Assembly: GCA_024227565.1 (NCBI GenBank)
Contig: JAAEUE010000265.1
Coordinates: 1-63,935 of the forward strand
Source of the DNA: Alphaproteobacteria bacterium
GTDB lineage: Bacteria > Pseudomonadota > Alphaproteobacteria > Rhizobiales > CAJQND01
Reading direction: 5' to 3'
Length of the DNA: 63,935 nucleotides
A program made the translations under genes and the position numbers. The notes below the pieces were generated by a model. It saw nothing but the letters and a program-made list of their open reading frames with translations, did no database searches and was not told the DNA's origin. Positions 1 through 8,721 of the stretch are shown here, piece after piece; position 1 is the first letter of the stretch; each line of letters opens with the position of its first letter.

Positions 1-26
1 ATAATGAATGAAGGAGGCACCCTCCA

Positions 27-317
27 CACCCCCCGCGCCCCTGCGAAAGAAGGGGCCCATAGCTCTGAGCGTGTGGTTGGTTCCCGGTGGTGGATCCCTG
101 CTTTCGCAGGGATGCAAGGATTGGGGGCCGGGGACACGAGATCTCACCCCCCGTCATGCCTGCGCAGGCAGGCATCCAGGGGCCGCAGAACTTGGAGCCA
201 AACGCCCTGGATCCCTGCCTGCGCAGGGATGACGATGAGAGGGTGCGGGGATGACGATTGGGAGAGGGTGCGGGGATGACGATTGGGAGAGGGTGTGGGG
301 ATGACGATGCGAGGGGA
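27..317. repeat. GC-rich dispersed hairpin repeat, copy A, with tandem tail
   Basis: This intergenic repeat is built from perfect short palindromes around a cctgc/gcagg core, at 94-113, 156-175 and 211-230. The opening words (gcgcccctgcgaaag, then gggcccatagctct) recur near 18.9 kb and 48.9 kb, and related palindromes occur at 46.5 kb. The 3' end is amplified as a tandem array of about 25 bp (roughly 3.5 units, 226-317) starting at the sequence ggggatgacgat. It lies upstream of the first gene. I see no convincing gene in 1-451. It is a REP-type structural repeat; mobility is inferred from dispersal only. Confidence 0.85.
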
Positions 318-451
318 ACGGCGGTGAGAATGAAAAAACCTCCTGCGAATTAACACGGAAAATTCTGCCGCCGCGACGCACATTTGGGCTGACAGACGCA
401 GCGACCTGCCGATAGACTGACCGCCGCACAAAAACACCCGGACCCGGCCGC

Positions 452-2509
452 ATGAACACTCCCAAATCGCGTGATCCGCTTCTCCAGCCCTATCAGCTGA
501 AACACCTCACCTTGCGCAACCGGCTGATGTCGACGGCCCACGAGCCGAACTACCATCACGACGGCATGCCTGCCGACACATACAGGCTCTACCATGTGGA
601 AAAGGCCAAAGGCGGCATCGCGCTCACTATGACGGCAGGCTCGGCCATCGTTTCGCCCGATAGCCCGGCAGCTTTCGGAAACCTTCACGCCTATAAAGAC
701 GAAATCGTGCCGCACCTCAAACGGCTCACCGACGAGTGCCACGAACATGGCGCCGCCGTGATGATCCAGCTCACCCATCTTGGCCGGCGCACAAATTGGA
801 ACCATGCCGACTGGCTGCCGGTTCTGTCAGCGTCCCCGGTGCGTGAACCCGCCCACCGCTCGTTCCCCAAAGAGATGGAAGACTGGGACATTGAACGCAT
901 CATCAATGACTATGCGTCTGCCGCCCAGCGCATGAAAGAAGGCGGCATGGATGGCATTGAGTTTGAATGCTACGGCCACCTGATGGACAGCTTCTGGTCG
1001 CCGCTCACCAACAAGCGGACGGACGAGTACAGCGTCGAGATGTTTGACAACCGGTTGCGGTTCACGAGGCGGGTGCTGGATGGCGTGCGTGCGGCAGTCG
1101 GGCCGGAGTTCATCGTTGGCTGCCGCCTGGTGGCCGATGAAGACACCGACCGCGGCATCAACAAGAAAGACGGCCTGGAGATTTGCCGGCGCCTGGTGGA
1201 TACCGGCCAGATCGATTTTCTCAATATCATCCGCGGCATCGTTGAACATGATGCGCCGCTCACCAAGGTCATTCCCATCGGCGGGATGCCGTCGGCGCCC
1301 CATCTGGATTTTGCCGGGGAGATTCGCGAGGCCACGAAGTTCCCGGTGTTCCACGCCGCACGCATTACCGATGTGGCCACCGCGCGCCATGCTGTGGCCG
1401 AAGGCAAGCTCGACATGGTGGGCATGACCCGGCCGCACATTGCCGACCCGCATATCGTCAACAAGGTTGCCGAGGGCAGGGAGCATGAGATCCGCCCGTG
1501 CGTTGGCGCAACCTATTGCCTGGACCGGATCTACGAAGGCAACGGCACCTTGTGCATCCACAACCCGGCCACGGGCCGTGAAGGCACAATGCCTCAAATC
1601 ATCCGGTCCTCCGAGGGGCCGCGCCGCAAGATCGTGATTGTGGGGGCCGGGCCTGCGGGGCTTGAAGCGGGCCGGGTGGCCAGTGCGCGCGGGCACGAGG
1701 TGGTGATGTTTGAGGCGGCCAGTGAGCCTGGCGGGCAAATCCGGCTCGCAACCCGGGTTCAGCGCCGCAAGGAATTGATCGGAATTGCCGAATGGCGGGC
1801 CGAGCGCTGTGTGGATGCAGGTGTGGACATGCGCTTCAACGTCTTTGCCGAAGCAGACGACGTGAGGGCGCTTGATGCCGATGTGGTGATCATCGCCACG
1901 GGCGGCCTCCCGCAAAACCCCGAGCTGAAGGAGGGCGAAGGCCTCCTGGTGTCGTCGTGGGACATTCTGAGCGGCGATGTCAAACCGGCCGATGACGTTT
2001 TGATGTACGAGAACAACGGACAGCATCCGGGCTTCACGGCGGCTGAGTTCATTTGCCGGTCTGGCTCAAAGCTGGAGGTGATCACGCCGGAACGCTTTGT
2101 GGCGCCGGATGTGGGGGGCATGAATTTCGTGCCATATGCCCAGGCCTTCCAGGAAACCGGCACGCAGATCACCATCAACACCGACGTGAGCGCGGTGCGC
2201 CGCAAGGGCAACAAGCTGGAGGTGGCGCTGTCGAGCAAATACACCGGCGGCCCGGTTGGCGAGCGGCTGGTGGACCAGGTCGTGGCTGAATACGGCACCG
2301 CGCCGCTTGATGAGCTTTACTTTGAACTGAAGGAAGAAAGCCGCAACCGGGGCGAGGTGGACTACCGGGCGCTGATCAACGGGCAGCCTCAGGAGATTGC
2401 CGCAAACCCGGACGGCACGTTCCAGCTGTTCCGCATTGGGGACGCGGTGGCCTCCCGCAACATCCATGCGGCGATCTATGACGGCCTCAGGTTCATGAAG
2501 GATATTTAG
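452..2509 (+). CDS. Stachydrine/N-methylproline demethylase-like flavoenzyme (TMADH/old yellow enzyme family)
   Basis: A 685-residue cytoplasmic flavoenzyme with an FMN TIM barrel (about 1-370), an iron-sulfur segment (about 345-375) and a C-terminal FAD/NAD domain with a Rossmann motif IVGAGPAGLEAG near residue 395. The old-yellow-enzyme signature FWSPLTNKRTDEY is present. The cluster segment reads CVGATYC followed by a third Cys 12 residues on, so only three of the four cysteines of trimethylamine dehydrogenase remain. As I recall, StcD-type N-methylproline demethylases share this reduced pattern. Likely reaction: oxidative N-demethylation of a secondary or tertiary amine, releasing formaldehyde. 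It stands alone; its stop overlaps the convergent gene's stop by 3 bp. A Rieske oxygenase that could act upstream lies 15 kb away. The family is sure; the substrate is inferred. Confidence 0.85.
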   Translation: MNTPKSRDPLLQPYQLKHLTLRNRLMSTAHEPNYHHDGMPADTYRLYHVEKAKGGIALTMTAGSAIVSPDSPAAFGNLHAYKDEIVPHLKRLTDECHEHGAAVMIQLTHLGRRTNWNHADWLPVLSASPVREPAHRSFPKEMEDWDIERIINDYASAAQRMKEGGMDGIEFECYGHLMDSFWSPLTNKRTDEYSVEMFDNRLRFTRRVLDGVRAAVGPEFIVGCRLVADEDTDRGINKKDGLEICRRLVDTGQIDFLNIIRGIVEHDAPLTKVIPIGGMPSAPHLDFAGEIREATKFPVFHAARITDVATARHAVAEGKLDMVGMTRPHIADPHIVNKVAEGREHEIRPCVGATYCLDRIYEGNGTLCIHNPATGREGTMPQIIRSSEGPRRKIVIVGAGPAGLEAGRVASARGHEVVMFEAASEPGGQIRLATRVQRRKELIGIAEWRAERCVDAGVDMRFNVFAEADDVRALDADVVIIATGGLPQNPELKEGEGLLVSSWDILSGDVKPADDVLMYENNGQHPGFTAAEFICRSGSKLEVITPERFVAPDVGGMNFVPYAQAFQETGTQITINTDVSAVRRKGNKLEVALSSKYTGGPVGERLVDQVVAEYGTAPLDELYFELKEESRNRGEVDYRALINGQPQEIAANPDGTFQLFRIGDAVASRNIHAAIYDGLRFMKDI

Positions 2510-3648
2510 CCCGGCGGAAGGCGTTTGACGGTTATGCGGTACTTGGACACTTCCACCTCTTCTGCGCCTAGGGTCGACCAGGTCGTCCGCGCTTCGTAGG
2601 TGGCCTCTTTTGTCCAACCATCACTGATCCTCACCTTGGCGAAGCCCTCGTCTGTCCTTTTCAGTTGCAGGTGCTTGTTCGCAAACTTCAGGGTTTCGCC
2701 TTGTTTGAGTGAAGGCAACCTTCTGACTTTTTCCTTGGCGGTTTCAGATTTCAGGAATTCGTCTAGCCGGTCCTTATAGGCTTGAGTGTTTTTGAGATCG
2801 GCGCGGTCAAATTCCGTACGCCACCTGATTTCCGCAACATCGAACTGCCGGTTGAAGCTCTCGAACCACACCTTTGTTGTCGTTTTGGTCTTATCTTCAT
2901 TCTCAAGGACGGGTGCTTCCTTTTTCCATTCAAACACACCGATCCGCGGCAGGCCAATGTTCTGTGCCGCCGCCATGAGCGCCAGTGATGCTTCTGCATC
3001 GGCTGCGGCTGCGGCTTTGCCATCTTCGTATGTGAGGCCGTTGCCCTTGGTTGTTAGCTCTTCGATTAGGCTGGACATCCGTCCACTCTTGTTGAGCGCT
3101 GCAGCAAGTTTTTGAGAGACCTCCTCCACAATTGCCGGGAAGTGCTCTTTGATGACTTTCGTTCTGAAAGCGTTGATTGCCCTCCACTCTGGAATTTGAA
3201 TGGGGCGGCCAGTTTGGTTCGTTGCGAACACGGTTTGCCGGTCCTGATCGAGTTTGTGAAACGTGTTGAGCAACTGCGCCATCATCGCTTCAGAGGGGGA
3301 GGGGTGTTCCCCTATTTTAACCAACAGCTCTGGGGTTGATAACCGGACGCTGTAACCATCGGGGCGTCGCTCCAGGAACTCACCGTGGTCGACCGAATTC
3401 TGTTGTAGCACGAGCCGATCGCGCCCTTTGGTGCGTTGGTGCTGGGAACAGTCCCAAGAAACCACAAACCGGTCGCCGGGCTTGGCCTCAAACGGGAGCT
3501 CCACAACGAGATCTTCCTCAGGAGCGATGTTATTGACGCCCGCCGCATGACCAAAATTTGCGAACGATAGAACAACAGACATCATGCAAACCATGGCGAA
3601 CAGGTGCCTGAGCCACAGCAGTTCGGATGCCTTGCTCCTGAAGGTCAT
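2506..3648 (-). CDS. Secreted protein of unknown function
   Basis: A 380-residue protein I do not recognise. It starts with a basic stretch and a hydrophobic signal segment at about residues 15-36 ending GHAAG, so export to the periplasm is likely. The rest is soluble and charged, with an Ala-rich helix near residue 215 and no repeats or catalytic motifs that I can name. The ATG is preceded by AAGGAAG at good spacing, which supports this start. The stop codon overlaps that of the convergent demethylase-like gene, so the two genes share a tight 3' junction. Confidence 0.7.
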   Translation of the reverse strand: MTFRSKASELLWLRHLFAMVCMMSVVLSFANFGHAAGVNNIAPEEDLVVELPFEAKPGDRFVVSWDCSQHQRTKGRDRLVLQQNSVDHGEFLERRPDGYSVRLSTPELLVKIGEHPSPSEAMMAQLLNTFHKLDQDRQTVFATNQTGRPIQIPEWRAINAFRTKVIKEHFPAIVEEVSQKLAAALNKSGRMSSLIEELTTKGNGLTYEDGKAAAAADAEASLALMAAAQNIGLPRIGVFEWKKEAPVLENEDKTKTTTKVWFESFNRQFDVAEIRWRTEFDRADLKNTQAYKDRLDEFLKSETAKEKVRRLPSLKQGETLKFANKHLQLKRTDEGFAKVRISDGWTKEATYEARTTWSTLGAEEVEVSKYRITVKRLPPG

Positions 3649-3848
3649 TCGCCGCTTCCTTCTCTCACCAGATCGGCCTTGATGCGATCATCTCCAGGCA
3701 GAATGATAATTTGACGAGGTTAATGCCACCGATAGTGGAGCACCACGTTTCGAACTATCCATGTGTCCCATCTATGATGATTGCAAGTGCATGGAGCTGT
3801 GCGGGCAGCCTGGAGGACGGTTCATCAGGCAAGCGCCAACCGGTATTC

Positions 3849-4460
3849 TCAGGCCTTCATCACAAAATCGAAACGCAGTTTTGAACGATCGCTGGCGACC
3901 ATCAACCGGGCCGTTGCCGCTTGTTGGGCTTCCTCGCTGCCGAGCCAGTTGAACAGGCCGTCGCGCGCGTTGCCATTCTCGCCTGGGAAATACATTTGCG
4001 TCACCAGCGCCGGGCGGCCATCGCGCACGAGGCGGAAGTGGAGATGGCGGGTGCGGCCAGGGTAGAGGCCCGGCAGCACCGTGCGGAAGCGGTAGGCGCC
4101 CTGCTTGTCGGCACTAACGGCGCCGAAGCCTTGAAAGTGCGGGTCGCGGGGTTCAGGGCTGTCGTCGCCGGAATGGTGGTAGCGGCCATAGGCATTGGCC
4201 TGCCAGAGCTCAACGACCGTGCCGGGCAGGGGGTTGCCTTTTTCGGAGAACACGGCTCCTGAGATCTCGATCACCTCGCCTTGCGCCATGCCACCGGAGA
4301 ATTGGGTGAGATCCATATCGGACTCTGCCGGTATGGCCTCTGGATAGAACGGCCCAGCAGTTTGGCGCGGGGTCAGGACAGCCGCTTGCAGCGGTGTGGA
4401 AAGCGCCAGGCCAGCCGCGCCGGCCAGGAGGGTTCGTCGGTTTGGAACGTGGAGCGCCAT
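3849..4460 (-). CDS. Exported intradiol ring-cleavage dioxygenase-like protein
   Basis: A 203-residue protein of the protocatechuate 3,4-dioxygenase beta-chain type. It begins with a Tat-like signal (NRRTLLAGAAGLAL), then the family landmark QTAGPFYPEA near residue 30. The non-haem iron site is visible as GLYPGRTRHLHF: one Tyr and two His ligands. Length matches single-domain secreted members. A longer start at 4523 is possible but adds a segment without signal character, so 4460 is preferred. No other aromatic-degradation genes are adjacent, so the substrate is unknown. Protein-like substrates and small catechols are both described for exported members of this fold. Confidence 0.8.
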   Translation of the reverse strand: MALHVPNRRTLLAGAAGLALSTPLQAAVLTPRQTAGPFYPEAIPAESDMDLTQFSGGMAQGEVIEISGAVFSEKGNPLPGTVVELWQANAYGRYHHSGDDSPEPRDPHFQGFGAVSADKQGAYRFRTVLPGLYPGRTRHLHFRLVRDGRPALVTQMYFPGENGNARDGLFNWLGSEEAQQAATARLMVASDRSKLRFDFVMKA

Positions 4461-5334
4461 GATCTCAGCTTTCTGGTGTTGCCCTGCCGTGACGCTGAGG
4501 CTGAGCCACGAACTTGTCCACAAGGTGACGGGCGCGCAACTTACTGTTCGCGCTCACATAATGTTGATGTTGTGGACGTTGTGTGGACAACCGTTTTTCA
4601 CCGGTGACAGGGGGCGGATTTGGGCGCAATCTTGGGCTTGTAAGGTTCATGAGGGTTCGGAAGTTGGTGTTACCGAATAATGCTCAAGGGCTTCACAGGT
4701 CCCGGGTTAACCGGGGTGGACAAGCCGGCAGGAAGGGCAGCGTTTCGGCGCGGCTGTGACGGTTGGAAGGTTCACCTGGTTTGACAAACCGGCCAGGCGG
4801 CGCACTTCGGTGTGATTGTTTGGAACGGGGTTAAGCCGGCGTCAGGTGAAATTGCGGTTTTTGGATTTCGATTTGGAACTCGCAGCGGAACTTGGGGTCA
4901 GGTTAGCAGTCACCGCTGGGCACGTCTTCAGGGCGTTGCTGGTGCGGCCTTCGGGTTCGGCAGCAGTGTGTTGAAGAGCGATGATACTGTGAACGGCGCT
5001 TATCCGTTAAATCAGGAAGGGGTTTGGTGGTTTTGAGGCTTGCCTTGGAATGATCAGCCCGCCTGGCCTCCCCGGGAAGAGTTTGCAGCTTGCCTGCGGG
5101 CTTTGAATGGAGGGATTGGGAACACGCTTGGTACAGATGTGAGTGCGAAACTCGTTGGCTTCGGTCAGCTTGCATCAAGCGATCAAATGTGCCGGCGAAA
5201 AGGTGCGGGACGGCTTTGCTGCCCCGCACTTTTTCTTTGGCGCTTGCGCCTCTCCGTGCTAGCAGACTTTCCGCCCGGGTTACTCGGTTGCTGAAAGCAA
5301 ATAGACAGCGCGCCCGGGTGCAAGGAAGACTGCC
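4461..5334 (+). other. Long gene-free interval with a hairpin resembling an intrinsic terminator
   Basis: About 870 bp between divergent genes with no ORF that has a ribosome site and protein-like composition. At 5203-5229 the arms gtgcggg and cccgcac are followed by tttttc, as in a rho-independent terminator reading rightwards. It sits about 100 bp before yhhQ. Because the gene to the left points away, a terminator here implies a rightward transcript starting inside the interval: either a small RNA or an attenuated leader of yhhQ. I searched by eye for a preQ1 aptamer, tmRNA, RNase P or 6S features and found none. Confidence 0.4.
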
Positions 5335-5970
5335 ATGAAACCCCTCCACCTGATCATCGCCATCGGCGCCATGTGCGCAGTTGTGGCCGCCTCGAACTAT
5401 CTGGTGCAGTTCCCGGTTCAAGGAACCCTTGGCGCGCTCAATCTGGCGGACCTGTTGACCTGGGGTGCCTTCACATATCCCGCAGCGTTCTTGGTGACCG
5501 ACCTGACGAACCGCCGTTTTGGCCCCGCCAAGGCACGGCAGGTTGTGTTTGCCGGATTTGTCATTGCCGTCATCCTGTCGGTCGTTCTGGCCACGCCGCG
5601 CATCGCGATCGCGTCGGGAACCGCCTTCATGGTGGCCCAGCTGTTGGATGTGCTGGTGTTCGACAAGCTGCGCCAGGCGGCATGGTGGCGGGCACCGCTG
5701 GCGTCATCCTTTGCCGGATCGGCCATCGACACGGTGTTGTTCTTCTCCATCGCGTTCTCTGCGAGCTTCGCGATGTTTGGCCCTAATGATGATTTCGCCA
5801 TCACGAACGCGCCCCTGCTTGGCCTGTTTGGGGCCGAGGTGCCGCGCTGGGTGTCTTGGGCGGTGGGCGATTTTGCCGTGAAGCTGTTGATGGCCCTGGT
5901 GATGTTGGCGCCCTACAGGGTGCTGCGCACCTTGGTGGACCGCATCGGTTCGCGCCCGGCCGCGGCCTAA
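5335..5970 (+). CDS. yhhQ: Queuosine precursor transporter, YhhQ/VUT family
   Basis: A 211-residue inner-membrane protein with about six hydrophobic segments. Family hallmarks include SNYLVQFP near residue 21, LTWGAFTYPAAFLVTDLTNRRFG (about 46-68) and the SFAGSAIDTVLFF helix, which matches YhhQ transporters for preQ0/preQ1 that feed queuosine tRNA modification. Length is typical. The gene stands alone, ending 4 bp before the convergent diaminopropionate lyase. The possible leader terminator upstream could regulate it, but I see no known riboswitch. Confidence 0.88.
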   Translation: MKPLHLIIAIGAMCAVVAASNYLVQFPVQGTLGALNLADLLTWGAFTYPAAFLVTDLTNRRFGPAKARQVVFAGFVIAVILSVVLATPRIAIASGTAFMVAQLLDVLVFDKLRQAAWWRAPLASSFAGSAIDTVLFFSIAFSASFAMFGPNDDFAITNAPLLGLFGAEVPRWVSWAVGDFAVKLLMALVMLAPYRVLRTLVDRIGSRPAAA

Positions 5971-5974
5971 CCGG

Positions 5975-7159
5975 CTAGCCGGCAGCCATCAGTTTGTCGA
6001 ACAACGAGCGGTCCGTCACACCCTCTGAACCGATCAGCAACACGCGGGAGTTCTCGTCCAGCCCGATCTTTTTGCGCAGCTCCTCTTGCATGGCCGCACA
6101 GATAAACCCGGCCAGGCCCGCGATCGCGCTCTCGCCGGTATCAAGAGGCTGATCGCCCTCCAAGGGCCGCGCCATCAACCGCACGGCCGGACCAACCACA
6201 CCCTCCGGGATGGTGAGAAAATCTGATGCTTCCTGTTCCAGAATGGCCCAGGCCAGTTTGGAGGGTGCGCCGCAGGAAAGTCCGGCCATCAGGGTCTCTT
6301 CTTCAATCACGGCAACCGTTGCTTCGCCGGCCTTTGCACTCATCAGCAAGCAGGGGGCAAGCTCGGGTTCCACAACGACCACTCTTGAGCTGTCGTCGCC
6401 CCAATGCTGCTTGAGGGCGGCCGTCACCGAAGCGGCAAGGCCGCCGACGCCCCCTTGCAAGAACACATGGGTTGGCGCGCGGTTCAGCTCCTGATTGATT
6501 TCATGGGTCATCACCCCATAGCCGGCCATCACCTCGCTGGGGGTTTCCGTGTACCCGGACCAGGAGGTGTCGGAGACGATGAACCAGCCGTTTTCTTCGC
6601 CTTCTTTGCGGGTCAGCGCGACGGAGGCATCATAGTCGCCATCAATCCGTGTCACATTTGCGCCCAGCGCCCGCATGGCGATTGCCCGCTCTTCGCTGAC
6701 TTCGGCGTGGATGTAGATGCGGCAGGGCATGCCGAACCGCTGGGCGCCCCAGGCGACGGAGCGCCCATGGTTGCCGTCGGTGGCGGAGATCACCGTGGTT
6801 TGCCCGGCGATGTCGGCATACTTCCCGTTGCACGCATCTGCCATTGGCACAGCGTGCCCGGCCGCCTTTTCGATTTCATGATGCAAGACCTTGAGGACGG
6901 CATAGGCGCCGCCCAGCGCCTTGAAGCTGCCAAGGCCAAAGCGCGGCCCTTCATCTTTGTAAATGATGCTGGCAACAGATAACCGGGACGCCAGAGCGCT
7001 AAGCTCAACCAGTGGCGTTGGGGCATAGCCGGACCAGGTGGTGATCTCCTGGCGAGCAGCTTCAAAGCGCTCTGCGGTAATCAAATCGTATGCGGCCCGG
7101 CCCGGTTGCGGAGTGCCCGGTGCATAGGCGACAGATGCGGTTTCGAATGTCTCCAGCAT
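5975..7159 (-). CDS. dpaL: Diaminopropionate ammonia-lyase (PLP enzyme)
   Basis: A 394-residue fold-type II PLP enzyme. The Schiff-base lysine lies in GLGSFKALGGAYA (about residue 78). The phosphate-binding loop QGGVGGLAAS is near residue 236. The family segment SATDGNHGRSVAWGAQRFG distinguishes it from threonine dehydratase and fits diaminopropionate ammonia-lyase, which converts 2,3-diaminopropionate to pyruvate and ammonia. The ATG is preceded by AGGAAAC. It is divergent from an Lrp-type regulator 114 bp away, which probably controls it. The exact substrate could be a related D- or L-amino acid. Confidence 0.87.
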   Translation of the reverse strand: MLETFETASVAYAPGTPQPGRAAYDLITAERFEAARQEITTWSGYAPTPLVELSALASRLSVASIIYKDEGPRFGLGSFKALGGAYAVLKVLHHEIEKAAGHAVPMADACNGKYADIAGQTTVISATDGNHGRSVAWGAQRFGMPCRIYIHAEVSEERAIAMRALGANVTRIDGDYDASVALTRKEGEENGWFIVSDTSWSGYTETPSEVMAGYGVMTHEINQELNRAPTHVFLQGGVGGLAASVTAALKQHWGDDSSRVVVVEPELAPCLLMSAKAGEATVAVIEEETLMAGLSCGAPSKLAWAILEQEASDFLTIPEGVVGPAVRLMARPLEGDQPLDTGESAIAGLAGFICAAMQEELRKKIGLDENSRVLLIGSEGVTDRSLFDKLMAAG

Positions 7160-7201
7160 GGTTCAGTTTCCTAAAAATTCACAATGGTTGGTGATGTTTT
7201 A

Positions 7202-7249
7202 TTGCAATGAACATGAGTTTGCTGCTCTATTTTGCTTTGGTTCATGCAA
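7202..7249. promoter_or_regulatory. Inverted repeat in the dpaL/Lrp divergent promoter region
   Basis: The sequence ttgcaatgaac at 7202-7212 is mirrored by gttcatgcaa at 7240-7249, with a single-base insertion between arms and about 27 bp spacing. Its place between the divergent amino-acid lyase and Lrp-type regulator genes makes it a reasonable operator for that regulator. No binding evidence exists in the sequence beyond symmetry and position. Confidence 0.4.
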
Positions 7250-7273
7250 GAATCTTTCATTTGGAGCGAGCCT

Positions 7274-7738
7274 ATGGATGCGGATCTGGATTCCTTCGAC
7301 ATTGCAATCTTACGGATTTTGCAGGCCGACAATGCGATGCCGCACCGGCTGATCGGGGAGCACGTGAACCTCTCCGCACCGTCGGTGCAGCGCCGAATTC
7401 GGCGGATGGAACAGTCAGGCGTCATTGCCGCCAATGTGGCGCTTGTGGATCCTGAAAAGGTGGGCTTGCCTCTCACGATCATTGTTGAGGTTGAATTGGT
7501 GAGCGAGACGATGGAAGAGATTGACGACATCAAGACGCAGCTCTCCGACACGCCTGAAGTGCAGCAGTGCTATTATGTGACCGGCGAAGTGGACATTGTT
7601 TTGGTGATGCTTGTGGGCAGCATGACAGAATATGAAGAGCTGTCGCGCTCTTTGTTCATCGAGAACGATGCCGTGCGCAAATTCCGCACCTTTGTTTCCA
7701 TGGACCGCGTCAAGGCGCGTATGGAGATTCGCATCTAG
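7274..7738 (+). CDS. Lrp/AsnC-family transcriptional regulator
   Basis: A 154-residue regulator with an N-terminal winged helix-turn-helix (LDSFDIAILRILQADNA onward; recognition helix around SAPSVQRRIRRMEQSGVI) and a C-terminal RAM effector domain (LPLTIIVEVEL, CYYVTGEVDIVLVM). The ATG at 7274 has GGAG seven bases upstream, so it is preferred over an upstream start at 7232. It probably senses an amino acid and controls the divergent diaminopropionate ammonia-lyase gene. Its TAG stop lies in a CTAG that forms the left boundary of a mobile repeat. Confidence 0.9.
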   Translation: MDADLDSFDIAILRILQADNAMPHRLIGEHVNLSAPSVQRRIRRMEQSGVIAANVALVDPEKVGLPLTIIVEVELVSETMEEIDDIKTQLSDTPEVQQCYYVTGEVDIVLVMLVGSMTEYEELSRSLFIENDAVRKFRTFVSMDRVKARMEIRI

Positions 7739-7812
7739 GGCAACTTCCGCTCAATCTGAGCGGAAGATGCCCCAGATTATCGTCACGGGCGAGCGGGGGT
7801 ACGTTGCTCTAA
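7735..7812 (+). repeat. RIME-like two-hairpin repeat, truncated copy 1
   Basis: This 78-bp repeat begins at the CTAG holding the Lrp-gene stop and ends at the CTA holding the transglycosylase-gene stop. The first hairpin (arms around ttccgctcaatctgagcggaa) and the linker agattatcgt match the 107-bp copies at 44494 and 58843. The second hairpin has lost about 29 bp. It fills the space between two convergent genes exactly. The architecture resembles the 108-bp RIME elements of Rhizobiaceae, a comparison from memory rather than alignment. Confidence 0.85.
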
Positions 7813-8624
7813 CGCCCGTCCAGCATCCGGGCCATGCGCGAGATGGTCTTCACGTAAACTCCGGCCCGGTTCCATTGTTTGATCACCGGATAGTTCGGTT
7901 GGCCGGGTCCAAAGCCCTTGCCGCGCTTCCAGCCATAGGCGCGCAGATAGTTGGCCGTTGAGGCCAGAACATCCGGCACGCTGCGGATCAGATCGCGCCG
8001 GCGATTGCCGTCAGCGCTCACCGCAAATTTAATGTAGGAGGAGGCCAGGAACTGCGTCTGGCCGATCTCGCCGGCCCAGGCGCCGCGCATTTGCTTGGGG
8101 CTCATGTCGCCGCGGTGGACGATTTTCAGGGCGCTCATCAGCTCGTTTTTGAAGAAGGCCGAGCGCCGGCAATCATAGGCCAGCGTGGCCAGGGAGCGAA
8201 AGATCCGCATTTTGCCCGAGTTGGCGCCGTAGCCTGTCTCCAGACCCCAGATGGCCACGATGACCGAAGGCGGAACGCCGTAACGCTTTTCGATCCGCGA
8301 CAGGGTTCTGCCGTGGCGCTTCATCAGGCGCTTGCCGCGGTTGATCATGGCGTTGTTGACCCGGCGCTTCCAGAATTGGTTGAAGCTGAGCTTGAAGGAT
8401 TTCTGATTGCGGTCGAGCCGGATAACCGTGCGGTTGTAAGTGACGCCGTTGAGCGCAGAACTGACGGCACGCTTTGAGATGCCCTTGGAGACGGCCTCGC
8501 GCTTGAAGCGCTCCAGCCAGGCGCCAAAGCCGGCACTTGTGTTGCCACAGCTGGCCGCATGGGCGCTGGCGGTGGTCATGACGGTGAAGGCCAGAACGGC
8601 AAGCGGCAGGCGAATGAGTTTCAT
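7809..8624 (-). CDS. Lytic murein transglycosylase, MltB type
   Basis: A 271-residue exported enzyme with a signal peptide (residues 1-23, ending SAHAA). The catalytic glutamate is in AIWGLETGYGANSG near residue 129, and the GEIGQTQFLASSY segment near residue 190 is typical of MltB-type transglycosylases, which cleave peptidoglycan to 1,6-anhydro products. There is no lipobox, so it is probably periplasmic and soluble. The C-terminus is short and carries no SPOR or peptidoglycan-binding domain. The TAG stop lies in the boundary of the RIME-like repeat. Confidence 0.92.
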   Translation of the reverse strand: MKLIRLPLAVLAFTVMTTASAHAASCGNTSAGFGAWLERFKREAVSKGISKRAVSSALNGVTYNRTVIRLDRNQKSFKLSFNQFWKRRVNNAMINRGKRLMKRHGRTLSRIEKRYGVPPSVIVAIWGLETGYGANSGKMRIFRSLATLAYDCRRSAFFKNELMSALKIVHRGDMSPKQMRGAWAGEIGQTQFLASSYIKFAVSADGNRRRDLIRSVPDVLASTANYLRAYGWKRGKGFGPGQPNYPVIKQWNRAGVYVKTISRMARMLDGR

Positions 8625-8721
8625 TGCTATGTCTCCCTCAAAATCAACGCACTAATCCATGCAAAATTTGTGCAACTCGGACACTTTTTGTAGCATCTTG
8701 ATTTCAATGGTGTGAATACCG

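Noticed and set aside
226..317. Tandem repeats as a CRISPR array
   Set aside because: Units are directly adjacent with no unique spacers and no cas genes nearby; it is a simple tandem tail of a REP-type repeat.
827..2026. 399-residue open frame on the minus strand
   Set aside because: Lies wholly antisense to the well-supported demethylase-like gene; His- and Arg-rich composition is typical of a shadow frame in GC-rich DNA.
5240..5334. preQ1 riboswitch upstream of yhhQ
   Set aside because: The short pseudoknot and A-rich tail of preQ1-I were not found; only generic hairpins are visible.
4903..5421. 172-residue frame antisense to the yhhQ start
   Set aside because: No ribosome site, overlaps the transporter start, no protein-like pattern.
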